This document shows, in pieces, positions 1 through 10,446 of a DNA stretch of 64,000 nt (positions are counted from its first letter, which is position 1; each line of letters begins with the position of its first letter). The position numbers and the translations under genes are program-made. Source of the DNA: Smallanthus sonchifolius (Eukaryota > Streptophyta > Magnoliopsida > Asterales > Asteraceae); the NCBI GenBank assembly GCA_023525975.1, contig CM042034.1, forward strand, positions 66,275,279 through 66,339,278. Reading direction: 5' to 3'. The notes below the pieces were generated by a model, which was given only the letters and a program-made list of their open reading frames with translations, was not told where the DNA came from and did no database searches.

Positions 1-1301
1 AAATCTGATTAAAAAGCCTTAAAAAATGAAAACACAAAACTCAGGTTGGCCGGATTAGAACCCGGGCCGGCCGAGTCCACACACACATGCACTAACCACC
101 CGGCTACGGGCCTCGGTAATGTTTAACCTGGAACAGAAAATTTATAAACACATTCCCAAATCGACCCTAATATCCCGATGAACCCTAGAATCAAGATCCA
201 TCAAATAAGAAATGAAAATCCCTCTCTCATTGCAAATTGACAGAGGGATTTTGAAATGACAGAGGGATTTTGATTATGGAATGAAAACGAAGCATTTGGC
301 CATTCGAATTACCTGAATCAAAGTCGAAACGAGGGAGAACCGATATGAGTTCAGTATCGGCTGTCCATAGGACTGAATCGGCAAATGCAGGTCCAAATCG
401 ATGGAATTGAGAGTTCAAGGAGTTAAGGGGTGATGTCTTTGAGGTGTCTGAGTTGGTATTTATAACCAATTTCATTGATTAATTCTTGTACAATTGGGAC
501 GATTTCGGTTGCGCAAAACGAATTTAAATTCGAATTACGCGGTGTTAGAATTTAATTTGAGCATTGATGGACATTGGGTTATGGTCGCATGCTTGAAGGG
601 AAGCTCGCGGAGTATTCAATTCGACCGTATCATGTGTTTTCGATAAATCGAGCTCAAAACCGGCCATGGGGGGTTCGAACTCGGGGTTGGATTAAGACTC
701 GAAGTTGGATTCAGACTCGGAGTATTGGCCAAATGGCACATTTAGCCCCTGAAGTTCATAAGCTTTATCATTTTATGATAAAACATGAGTTTTAGTTTTA
801 AAACAAGATTCAAGAATGACATTTTAGTCCCTGAAAAATATGTTTTATTTTTATAAAATTCAACTAAGTTTCCCTAAGTTTTATATCTTATTATTTTATA
901 ATTTTATAAAATAAATTTTAAGTTTATAATTTATAAGTTTCAAGGTTTTAATGTTAATAAGTTTAATAATTATATTATTTTAATAAACTTATAAAGTTTT
1001 AAGGGTTAAATAGACTTTATTTTTATATGGTGTGTATATATATATATATATATTTAAGTAAGTCCTATACATATATGTTTCAAGTATAATTGATTTCCTT
1101 AAATATATCAATCTAATTAATATTTATCTTTTTTAAGAAAATAGGTTTTTAATAAGTTTTCAAGATTTAAATCAATAATACGTGCAAGGATAAATGAGAA
1201 AAAAATACGTTTTTGGAATTTAAATGGATAGAGTATAACGGGAAATAGAATTACAATACGATAAATGGAAAAAGATAAATCGAAAAATCCTGGATATTAC
1301 A
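1..1301 (-). mobile_element. LTR fragment of a gypsy element (antisense, truncated by window edge)
   Basis: On the minus strand the sequence starts at 1301 with TGTAATATCC, the same kind of terminus as the LTR of element E (TGTAATATCTG). It runs through an AT-rich stretch and a transcribed-looking segment to a tRNA-like module near position 100. Immediately right of 1301 lies family B internal sequence, so the LTR sits inside a family B element. Whether this is a solo LTR or one end of a complete element cannot be told, because its other end lies left of the window. A (TA)n tract sits at about 1034-1053. No coding sequence is recognisable; short open frames here are fortuitous. Confidence 0.7.
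52..106 (-). promoter_or_regulatory. Degenerate tRNA-like A-box/B-box module in LTR
   Basis: On the minus strand an A-box-like TAGCCGGGTGG (96-106) is followed by a B-box-like GGTTCTAATCC-type block (52-62). Each differs by about one base from the consensus of RNA polymerase III internal promoters. It lies about 1.2 kb from the LTR start, as in elements E and F. It does not fold into a convincing tRNA by eye. Confidence 0.45.
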
Positions 1302-1524
1302 TGACACTATCTTAAGACCGTAGACATTGAAAAATTCGGAACTTATGTCTATACAATTCTACTCATATAATCTAATCAACCATGCTCTAGCATCTCAGCA
1401 AAGATTACATTTAATACGAACTTACGCCATTTAAAATGTAATCATACATTACCACACATAATCAACGATCGCAAGCACAATCGTACACAGTCATAAACAC
1501 AACTTGCATCAATCACATCAAAAT
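1302..1524 (-). mobile_element. Family B internal-region fragment
   Basis: Similar to the family B internal sequence at 14263-14480 (same strand) and, inverted, to about 42420-42640. It holds no ORF. It lies outside the 3' end of a family B LTR (1525-2162), so a second internal region abuts the LTR, as expected for tandem elements sharing an LTR. Its left edge is the LTR that inserted at 1301. Confidence 0.65.
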
Positions 1525-2162
1525 TGTAAGACCCCAACCCGGGCATCCTACAGTTGGTTCTCATAACGGGTCATTTTCAATAAAAATGCATTTATTGCAA
1601 TTCAAACTACAGCGGAAGTCTTTCAAAACTCATTTATTAGCATTTAACGTTATTATGCTTACTTTACGAATACCTGCACACCAATCCGAGTAACACCGCC
1701 TCCAAGCCAAGATACGTCAACTCTACGCTTACCTGCAAAACAATCTAACGTACACACAAAGTCAGCTACGCTGAGTGAGTTCTAATAGTTTAATTTAAAT
1801 AAAAACCATCACGTCATGATTATTAGTTTAATTCACTCTGGACCCTCCGGTCCTTATAAAATATTATTACACTTTATTAACTAATAACCAATCCCATGTC
1901 ATCCCACATCATCCCATAACCGTTTACCACCCTAGACTCAACCCGTACTACCAATATAGATAATAATTACCTTACAATCACAACATCATAGACTCAACAT
2001 ACTTTGCTAGCAACTCTTATCCAAGAATACACATTAACTCGACTCTAGGTTAACACAACTTACCCTATACATTAGCACATCCGGCCTTAACCAAGGCTCT
2101 CACAATTAACAGACATAACCCTCATACACGTCACATCACAAGTCCTGACTCAACAGTCAGTT
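1525..2162 (-). repeat. Family B LTR, 3' portion (3' LTR of B2, first segment)
   Basis: Starts on the plus strand with TGTAAGACCCC, the reverse complement of the family B LTR end (GGGGTCTTACA, compare 41283). It matches the inverse of about 40650-41283 closely. It is interrupted at 2163 by element A and resumes at 10447, with about 45 bp of LTR missing. It contains the reverse complement of the candidate leader-intron acceptor near the LTR 3' end. Confidence 0.8.
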
Positions 2163-2265
2163 TGTAACATCCCAAAAATAAAACGACAGTTATAATAACG
2201 GAATAAACGAATGAGGCATGTCTGGTCGGGTCGGATGGGCCGGCGGGCTGGAAGGGGAGCCTTCC

Positions 2266-2275
2266 CTATAAATAG
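2266..2275 (+). promoter_or_regulatory. TATA box of LTR A
   Basis: CTATAAATAG lies 103 bp into the LTR, and the identical motif is in the 3' LTR at 9245-9254. Transcription would start near 2300, giving a very short U3. The hairpin array at 2632-2885 would then lie in the transcribed leader. Confidence 0.7.
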
Positions 2276-2631
2276 CCAAGGTCACCACCCATTTCTCTCA
2301 TTTGCAACTTCTAGAGAGAGAAACCGTAGAGAGAGAAAGTTGTCAGATCAGCCTGAGATTTGGGAAGTGTGTTGCTCCAGATCTCGTGAGAAGAACCTCC
2401 GGATCAGAAACTCGATTCAGGTAACGATCGGGCCTAAATCTGAGTTTTTGTTCGTTTTTGGGTTTTTCGGGTTTTGGGTGAAAAAGTAACGTTTTCACGG
2501 ATAAAACTGAAAGATAAACATAGATTTAAGTTCCTTAATGGAAAGCAAACGTTTTGAAGTAAACAAGTTCGGGATCTTGACATGATCAGACCCGAAGGCG
2601 AAAGTTAGGGTTTTTTTGCGAAGAAGCAGTT

Positions 2632-2885
2632 CGTGTTTACTTATCAAGTACGTATGAAGATGATCCTGCGTACTTACCAAGTACGCAAGAAGAGGATCCT
2701 GCGTACTTACCAAGTACGTAAGAAGAGGATCCTGCGTACTTATCAAGTACGCATGAAGAGGGTCATGCGTACTTATCAAGTATGCATGAAGAAGGTACTG
2801 CGTATTTAGCAAGTACGCATGAAGCAAAGTCTGCGCACATATTAAGTTCGCAAGAACAAGTCCCTGCGCACTTGCTAAGTGCGCA
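2632..2885 (+). repeat. Palindromic minisatellite, 8 units of about 33 bp (5' LTR of A)
   Basis: Each unit has a palindrome of the type TGCGTACTT-nnn-AAGTACGCA separated by roughly 12 bp of GAAGA-rich spacer. The last unit is TGCGCACTT-GCT-AAGTGCGCA, where both arms changed together. The minus-strand reading frame through it gives an 11-residue periodic peptide, which is a by-product of the 33-bp period. Confidence 0.9.
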
Positions 2886-3033
2886 TGCATCAGGCTGGTT
2901 AAGTAAAGTTAGTATGTTTAGAATGGTTAAACCGTTAGAGTCGGTATTGGTCTGATGAGTATTTAACTAATCAATTTAGATCGGAAGTGACGTTGTGGGA
3001 CCTTGTTTAGGACAACCCAAATTAGCTTATCAG

Positions 3034-3922
3034 GTGAGTTCTAGAAGCCCTCTTTTAAATGTTTTAATAATGTTTTTGGGCTGGTGTGCATACGTAACGA
3101 TGTGACTATTTTATAAAACGATGTTTATGAATGTGGTACGTGAAGTTTTATAAAATGATGTTTATGAATGATGTTTTGGAAGGAAAAGTTATGAAGGAAG
3201 TGTTTTTGAAATATTTTTTCAAAAGAAGTTTATGAAGTGTTTATGAATGAAGGAATGATTTTTAATAAAACGTATAAATGCTTTCACTGAAGTTTTGAAG
3301 TAAAAGAATTGAATGTTTATGAAAGTCACAAACGAACGAATCTGCCAATATTTCTTAGGGAATGAAGGTTATGGGTATGGGAAGTATGTTATGGGCCTTT
3401 ACCTTTTAGGGGCCTATGTGGCTGGCCAACTGTTATACAACTGGGGTGATGACGGTCACCAAGGGGATTATCGTGATCCTTGAAGTTTGGTACGATTTAC
3501 CTTACGGGGTAGTCGTGCTTGAAGTTTGGTACTTAAGCCTTACGAGGTGCAGTGCTTGAAGTTTGGTACGTGTCATCCTTGTGATGCCGTGCTTGAAGTT
3601 TGGTGCTGAATAACCTAAGTATCGGGCCCTAGGAGTTCCTCACCCGAAGGACAGTACGGTGTGGATGGGCCTAGTGGTGGTGATCTTTAGGTTATTCCAC
3701 CAGTATGTGACATATGGATTTGACGGTTACGAGAAGGCGCAGATTCGATATATTCGTTGACTTATGTTTATGAAGTGTTATGTTTTGTTATTGCATTATT
3801 TTACGTACGCTTTTTATTAAATGAAGTATGAAGTTATGTTTTTGGCAAATTATTTGAAGTTAAAGTTTTATGTTAAAACTAGAACTCACCAGCGTAGCTT
3901 ACTTTTTAGTATGCACATTCAG
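3034..3922 (+). other. Candidate leader intron in LTR A
   Basis: A consensus plant donor (CAG/GTGAGT, GT at 3034) and an acceptor (ACATTCAG/G, AG at 3921-3922) bracket 889 nt with T-rich sequence. Similar donor/acceptor pairs occur at equivalent places in the other gypsy LTRs of this window. No transcript evidence is available. Confidence 0.4.
3473..3606 (+). repeat. Tandem repeat, 4 units of 37-39 bp
   Basis: The block CTTGAAGTTTGGTAC recurs starting at 3479, 3518, 3555 and 3592 (last copy ends GGTGC), with a variable spacer in between. It lies within the candidate leader intron. The corresponding part of the 3' LTR is deleted. Confidence 0.8.
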
Positions 3923-4187
3923 GTTAAGGTAGGTATGGATGATGGACGGTGATGCTTGGCAAGTGAGAAGAGTTACCCAGTTGATCATGAAGACTGGCAT
4001 CCCGTTAAGATTAGATTATGTTTTGTTTATGTAATATACTATGTTACGCTTCCGTTTGTTAAACAATGTAATGGTTATGTTTTATTGAAGTATTTTCCGC
4101 TGCGTTATTTGATATTCATGTTTAAGAACTGTTTGTGAATGAGTAAATCCAACAAGTGAGGCCTCTCGGGTTTGGGGCCTTACAAGT

Positions 4188-4199
4188 TGGTATCAGAGC
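4188..4199 (+). other. Primer binding site of element A
   Basis: TGGTATCAGAGC, three bases after the LTR end, is complementary to the 3' end of initiator tRNA-Met, the usual primer of plant Ty3/gypsy elements. Confidence 0.92.
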
Positions 4200-4519
4200 A
4201 ATAGTTTGAGAGATTTGGACACTCTCAGTGTCTGAACTTAAACTGTGAATGGGACCGAAAGCGGGTGCCAGTATGGGTAACTCGAGCCACAGCATTAGGT
4301 ATGAAGTAAATATATATAATTACATATATAGTATGCCTTAGAAAGGGTTAAGTAAGGACTTGTGTTATGATGGAATCACAAAGGTGGTCAAATAGAAATC
4401 GAAAGGTAGTGTAATGGTTAATTGCAGATGGACAGTGTATATTAACATCTTACAGTGCTTATTGAATTTTATTTGTTAACTAGCGTGATGACGTTGGATT
4501 CCTTGTCTTATAGAACGAA

Positions 4520-6763
4520 ATGGCAAGGAGAGGAAACAGAAGACGTGGTGGGGGCTGTACCGGTGGTCATACCGGCGGTCGAAATGGTGGGCGTGGCAGG
4601 ACCCCTGCGCGCCAAGAGTATAGTGAAGAAGGAAGTGTTCACACGGAACCGGCGGTTAGTGTGCATGGAACTGAGCAGACACTGGTTGAAGAACAACCTT
4701 TCACTTTTGAACCAGAAGTGAGAGCAGCTATAGCTCGAGAGTTCACCGAGTTGATGAAGACTTCTCTGCTAGGTCTGTTAGCTGAAGCACTGAAGAAGGT
4801 TAATGGGGAAGGTGGGTCTAGCACGGCAACTGGTGCCCAGAACAACGAGACTGACAACGCGCCGCCTGTACGCGGATGCGACTACAAGTCGTTTAAAGCA
4901 TGTGACCCACGAGTTCTCACTGGAAAGAAAGACGCGGTGGCTACGTTTGATTCAGTGATTCGTATGGAAGCTGCCATTCGTCTGAGCGAATGTCGAACGA
5001 ATCAAGTTGTAAAATTTGCTGCTAAATCCTTGAGAGAGGAAGCATCCCATTGGTGGGAAGGTGTACGTCAAGCAAAAGGGAGCGAGGTTGTGGATGCGAC
5101 GATGTGGGCTGACTTGAAAACTTTGGTGATCAAGAATTTCTGTCCAAGGAATGAGATTGAGAAGGTAGAGAGGGAATTTCTGGGTTTGAAGGCCGGGAGC
5201 ATGACGCACCGGCAATACACAACCCGATTCAATGAACTGACACGTCTGGTACCACATCTCACGACCGAGGAAAGAAAGATTGTATGCTACATACAAGCAC
5301 TGCTGGACCAGGTCCGCACCTATGTTAAGGCAAACGCCCCTACTACCTATGATTCAGTAGTAGAACTGAGCGGTGTGGTATTTGATGATCTGGCGCTGAA
5401 TGTCGTTGCCATTGAAGAGCCCAAGAAGAAGCTGAGTTTTCCCGCTAAGCGATCAGGTGGGAAGTTGTTTGGGGCTCGGGACAAGCAGGCCAGGGTAGGC
5501 GAGGCGGCGGTCTGTGGAATATGTGGGGTAAGACATATGGGTGAATGTCGGTTAGGGTCCAATCTATGCTTTAAATGCGGCAAAACCGGACACTACTCCC
5601 GTGAATTCCCGCAAGGCTTCAAATGCTACAACTGTGGGGAGGGTGGTCATATGAGCCGGGAATGCACCAAGCCCAGAATGGGTCAAGCCGGGAAAGGGAA
5701 AGGCCCGGAGAAGAAAGAAGAGAGAACCCGAGCAAAGACTCGCGCCTATGCGCTGACGCAGGAACAGGCCAGAGCGGACCCCGACGTGGCGTCAGGTACG
5801 TTTATCCTTGACAACACTTTTGTATCTGTGTTATTCGATTCGGGTGCCAGTAAGAGTTTTATATCTGCGACCTTCTGTAAACGAGTGAAGTACACTGTCA
5901 ATAAGCTAGAAAGGGCCTTTAGCGTAGAAACCACTGAGGGTAGAACTGCGAGGGTGACTGATGTAGTTGACAATTCCACGATAAAAATAGAAGGCCATAG
6001 ATTTCCCGTCAGGTTGTTTGTCTTGGTTTTAGGTGGGTTCGATGTCGTGTTAGGAATGGATTGGCTAACTGCCAATGAAGCACAAATTATATGTAAACGA
6101 AAGATAATCCGACTCAAGGCTCCGGATGGTAGCAAAGTCGAGGTTCTTGGAGATCGTGACGCCCTGATGCCAAACGTCATCTCGATGATTAAGGCGACAG
6201 ATTACTTGAGGCGCGGATGCGAGGCTTATCTGGTGTATGTAATTGACGAGTGTAAGAAAGTGAAGGAACTAGACGATGTACCCGTGGAACGCGAGTACCC
6301 GGAGGTGTTTCCAGAGGATTTTCCTGGGATACCACCCGACAGAGAGATCGAATTTCGAATCGACTTAGTACCAGATGCCCAGCCCGTGGCTAAGGCTCCA
6401 TATCGACTAGCACCAATGGAGATGAAAGAGTTAATGGCACAACTAGACGAGTTACTTGAGAAGGGATTTATCCAACCGAGCATCTCGCCGTGGGGTGCTT
6501 CAGTGTTGTTTGTGAAGAAGAAAGACGGTTCGATGAGAATGTGTATTGATTATCGCGAGTTGAATAAACGTACGGTGAAGAACAACTACCCTTTACCAAG
6601 GATCGACGACCTGTTCGATCAATTGCAAGGCGCGAGTTGGTTCTCAAAAATCGACCTTCGGTCCGGGTACCATCAGTTGAAGGTGAGGGAAGAAGACATA
6701 CCGAAAACTGCATTTCGCACGCGTTATGGACATTTTGTGTTCCGCGAATGTCTTTCGGATTGA
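4520..6763 (+). pseudogene. Element A gag-protease and N-terminal RT
   Basis: Open for 747 codons from ATG at 4520. The N-terminus is Gly/Arg-rich. A retrotransposon Gag domain follows, with an ASHWWEG block near residue 177 and FCPRNE nearby. Two zinc knuckles lie at about residues 350-382: the first reads C-X2-C-X4-H-X4-F, its last Cys replaced by Phe; the second is a proper CCHC. The retropepsin active site LFDSGASKSF is near residue 440. RT then starts (KKKDGSMRMCIDYREL, about residue 665). The frame is lost near 6745-6750 by a one-base length change just before the MSFGLTN block, so the ribosome ends on ECLSD at 6763. The start is favoured because TTATAG plus a few bases precedes the ATG here and in element E. 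The known role is capsid formation, polyprotein processing and reverse transcription. Confidence 0.9.
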
Positions 6764-7119
6764 CGAACACCCCCGCAGCATTCATGGATTTGATGAATCG
6801 AGTTTGTCGACCAATGCTGGATCGATCGGTAATTGTGTTCATCGATGATATCCTCATCTACTCCAAGAATGAGGGTGATCACGCGTGTCACTTGAAGGAA
6901 GTATTAGAAGCTCTGAAGAGGGAAAAGTTGTATGCTAAGTTATCCAAATGCACGTTCTGGCTTAGGGAAGTCCAATTCCTAGGTCACTTCATTAACCCGA
7001 ATGGCATTATGTTTGACCCAGCAAAGATAGTGACGGTAAGGGAATGGAATATTCCTAAGACGCCAACTGAAATCCGCAGTTTCTTGGGATTGGCAGGCTA
7101 CTATCGAAGATTCATATAG
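6745..7119 (+). pseudogene. Element A RT core fragment (frame +1)
   Basis: After the frameshift the reading continues one frame over, from MSFGLTNTPAAFMDL through the RT active-site block VIVFIDDIL (about 6829-6855; the FIDD form of YxDD) to GLAGYYRRFI. An in-frame TAG at 7117-7119 stops it where related copies have a sense codon before NFSK. RT and downstream domains therefore need two corrections to be read. Inactivated by point lesions rather than large loss. Confidence 0.88.
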
Positions 7120-9102
7120 AATTTCTCAAAAATATCCTCGCCATTGACAAAGTTGACTCGGAAGGAGGTAAAGTACGAATGGGGTTCGACCCAGGACGAG
7201 GCGTTTAAGGAATTGAAGGAGAAACTAACCCAAGCTCCAGTCTTGGCCCTTCCCGAGGGCAATGAAGACTTAGTGGTATACTCTGACGCTTCGGGTCCGG
7301 GATTGGGATGCGTGTTGATGCAACGCGGGAGAGTGATCGCGTATGCGTCACGGCAGTTGAAGATTCACGAAGCTAATTATCCGACTCACGATTTGGAACT
7401 TGCTGCTGTCGTATTCGCATTAAAAATCTGGAGGCACTACCTTTACAGGGTGAAGTTTACTATTTACTCCAACCACAAAAGTTTGAAGTACTTCTTCGAA
7501 CAAAAGGAACTTAATATGAGGCAGAGGCGATGGTTGGAACTGTTGAAAGACTATGACTGTGAAATAATGTACCATCCTGGAAAGGCAAACATGGTGGCTG
7601 ACGCTCTAAGCCGAAAGGATGTGCCTACTCCTATTAGAGTGAAAGCTTGCCAGTTGGTGGTAACATCGGATGTGATGAGAGAAATTGAAAAGGCTCAAGA
7701 TGAGGCACTTAAAGAAGAAAACATAAAGAAGGAAAGGATGGTTGGCCAACAGGACAAGTTGGAATATAACACCCTTGGTGTTAGGACACGTTTTGGATGG
7801 GTATGGATACCTATGGGTGGCGAGCTTAGAACCAAAATCTTGGATGAGGCTCATAAGTCTCGGTACTCTATCCATCCTGGTACCAATAAAATGTACCAAG
7901 ATCTAAGGAAGGAATACTGGTGGCCTGGAATGAAGCATGAAGTGACGAAGTACGTAAGCAAGTGCTTGACTTGCTCGAAAGTAAAGGCCGAGCACCAGAA
8001 ACTATATGGAAAGATTCAACCACTTGATATACAGGAATGGAAGTGGGAACACATTACCATGGACTTTATAACCAAGCTACCTCGCACAGCTAAAGGTCAT
8101 GACACCATTTGGGTAATTGTAGACCGTTTAACAAAGAGTGCTCATTTCCTACCTATTCGCGAGACGTTCTCATCAGAAAGGTTAGCGGAAGTATTTATTA
8201 AAGAACTTATAGCACGGCATGGGATGCCTTTGACGATCGTGTCTGACCGGGACACACGATTCACATCAACGTTCTGGAAAAGATTTCACGAAGTGATGGG
8301 CACGAGACTTAATGTTAGCACGGCTTACCACCCGCAAACGGATGGTCAGTCCGAAAGGACCATTCAGACATTGGAGGATATGCTTCGTGCTTGTATTATC
8401 GATTTCGGCGGCAGTTGGGACAGTCATCTGCCGTTAGCCGAATTCTCCTACAACAATAGTCATCACACGACGATAGGCATGCCGCCTTACGAAATGTTGT
8501 ATGGGAGAAAATGTAGGACCCCAGTTTGTTGGGGTGAGATTGGACAGAAAGAATTAGGAAGCCTTGAAGTCGTAAGAGAAACATCGGAAAGGTTTGATCA
8601 AATCAAAGCACGAATGAAGGCCGCACAAGATCGTCAAAAGTCCTATGGGGATAAACGACGAAGGCCTATTAAGTTTGATGTTGGGGACAGAGTAATGTTG
8701 AAAGTGTCACCCTGGAAGGGAATCATACGATTCAGGAAGAAAGGAAAGTTAAGTCCGAGGTTTGTCGGACCATTCAGGATAATGGCACTGGTTGGTGAAG
8801 TCGCTTATCGGTTAGAGTTTCCTGATGAGTTAAGTGGGATTCATCCTACCTTCCATGTATCACACTTGCAAAAGTGTTTGGCGGATGAATCAGCTCACGT
8901 ACCACTTACTGACATCGAGGTCGACAACACCCTTAATTACATCGAAGAACCCGTGGCCATCTTAGACAAGAAGGAGAAGCGTTTGCGTAATAAGATTATC
9001 CAATTGGTTAAATTTCAATGGAAACATCGAAAGGGATCGGAAGCCAATTGGGAAACGGAGAAGGAAATAAGGGAGTCGTACCCTCATCTATTTGACTTAT
9101 GA
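7120..9102 (+). pseudogene. Element A RNase H, integrase and chromodomain-like tail
   Basis: Same frame as the preceding fragment and open to TGA/TAG-free TAA-type stop at 9102 after PHLFDL. RNase H shows VYSDASGPGLGCVL (about 7276). The usual TDHKSL block reads SNHKSL (7468-7485), so a catalytic-site Asp is Asn here. Integrase shows the H-H-C-C finger (HPGTNKMY to CLTCSK, about 7870-7980) and the DDE residues in MDFITKLP (about 8060), VSDRDTRF (about 8240) and DGQSERTIQTLEDML (about 8340). A GPF/Y module and a C-terminal chromodomain-like region (KFQWKHRKGSEANWE to YPHLF) follow. The chromodomain of such elements is thought to guide integration to chromatin. Confidence 0.9.
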
Positions 9103-9128
9103 TAGGTTTCGGGGATGAAACATATTGT

Positions 9129-9141
9129 AAGGGGGTAGACT
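9129..9141 (+). other. Polypurine tract of element A
   Basis: AAGGGGGTAGACT lies directly before the 3' LTR start at 9142, the expected place for plus-strand priming. Confidence 0.85.
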
Positions 9142-10446
9142 TGTAACATCCCAAAAATAAAACGACAGTTATAATAACGGAATAAACGAACGAGGCATGT
9201 CGGGTCGGGTCGGATGGGCCGGCGGGCTGGAAGGAGAGCCTCCCCTATAAATAGCCAAGGTCTCCACCCATTTCTCTCATTTGCAACTTCTAGAGAGAGA
9301 AACCATAGAGAGAGAAAGTTGTCGGATCGACCCGAGATTTGGGAAGTGTGTTGCTACAGAGCTCGTGAGAAGAACCTCCGGATCAGAAACTCGATTCAGG
9401 TAACGATCGGGCCTAAATCTGAGTTTTTGTTCGTTTTTGGGTTTTTCGGGTTTTGGGTGAAAAAGTAACGTTTTCACGGATAAAACTGAAAGATAAACAT
9501 AGATTTAAGTTCCTTAATAGAAAGCAAACGTTTTGAAGTAAACAAGTTCGGGATCTTGACGTGATCAGACCCGAAGGCGAAAGTTAGGGTTTTTTGCGAA
9601 GAAGCAGTTCGTGCGTACTTATCAAGTACGCATGAAGATGATCCTGCGTACTTACCAAGTACGCAAGAAAAGGATCCTGCGTACTTACCAAGTACGAAAG
9701 AAGAGGATCCTGCGTACTTATCAAGTACGTCATGCGTACTTATCAAGTACGCATGAACAGGGTCATGCGTACTTATCAAGTACGCATGGAGAAGGTACTA
9801 TGTATTTAGCAAGTACGCATAAAGCAAAGTCTGCGCACTTATTAAGTACGCAAGAACAAGTCCCTGTGCACTTGCTAAGTGCGCAGGAATCAGGCTGGTT
9901 AAGTAAAGTTAGTATGTTTAGAATGGTTAAACCGTTAGAGTCGGTATTGGTCTGATGAGTATTTAACTAATCAATTTAGATCGGAAGTGACGTTGTGGAC
10001 CTTGTTTAGGACAACCCAAATTAGCTTATCAGGTGAGTTCTAGAAGTCTTCTTTTAAATGTTTTAATAATGTTTCTGGGTTGGTGTGCATACGTAACGAT
10101 GTGACTATTTTATAAAACGATGTTTATGAATGTTGTACGTGACGTTTTATAAAATGATGTTTATGAATGATGGTTTGGAATGAAAGGTTATGAAGGAAGT
10201 GTTTATGAAATATTTTTCCAAAAGAAGTTTATGAAGTATTTATAAATGAAGGAATGATTTTTAATAAAACATATGAATGCATTAACTGAAGTTTTGAAGT
10301 AAAAAAAGTGAATGTTTACGAAAGTCACAAACGAACGAATCTGTCAATATTCCTTAGGGAATGAAGGTTATGGGTATGGGAAGTATATTATGGGCCTTTA
10401 CCTTTTAGGAGCCTATGTGGCTGGCCAACTGTTGTACAACTGGGGT
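9142..10446 (+). repeat. 3' LTR of element A (truncated)
   Basis: Matches 2163 to about 3446 of the 5' LTR with scattered substitutions and small indels, then breaks at 10446 into family B LTR sequence. The final roughly 740 bp are missing. Keeps the TATA box (9245-9254), the palindromic minisatellite and the leader-intron donor (CAGGTGAGT near 10031). Confidence 0.92.
9612..9885 (+). repeat. Palindromic minisatellite, 9 units (3' LTR of A)
   Basis: Same TGCGTACTT/AAGTACGCA units as in the 5' LTR, but nine instead of eight. Individual units also differ between the LTRs, for example one unit is symmetric here and asymmetric there. The array has therefore changed in copy number since insertion. 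Confidence 0.9.

Larger units (their letters stand above)
2163..4184 (+). repeat. 5' LTR of element A (2022 bp)
   Basis: Begins TGTAACATCCC and ends GGCCTTACA directly before the PBS. The matching start at 9142 is the 3' LTR. It contains a TATA box about 100 bp from the start, a palindromic minisatellite (2632-2885), a candidate leader intron (3034-3922) and a 37-39 bp tandem repeat (3473-3606). Confidence 0.92.
2163..10446 (+). mobile_element. Element A: Ty3/gypsy chromovirus (decayed, 3' LTR truncated)
   Basis: Layout is 5' LTR (2163-4184), PBS to initiator tRNA-Met, gag-protease-RT-RNase H-integrase-chromodomain-like polyprotein (4520-9102), polypurine tract, then 3' LTR (9142-10446). The domain order places it in Ty3/gypsy; the C-terminal region resembles Tekay/Del-type chromoviruses, which is my inference. 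It inserted into an antisense family B LTR. No TSD is seen because the last roughly 0.7 kb of the 3' LTR and about 45 bp of target are deleted. One frameshift and one in-frame stop in pol make it non-autonomous now. Confidence 0.93.

Noticed and set aside
2495..2890. Minus-strand ORF with an 11-residue periodic peptide (HAYLIST type)
   Set aside because: It is produced by the 33-bp period of the palindromic minisatellite in LTR A; no start context or homologue outside the repeat.
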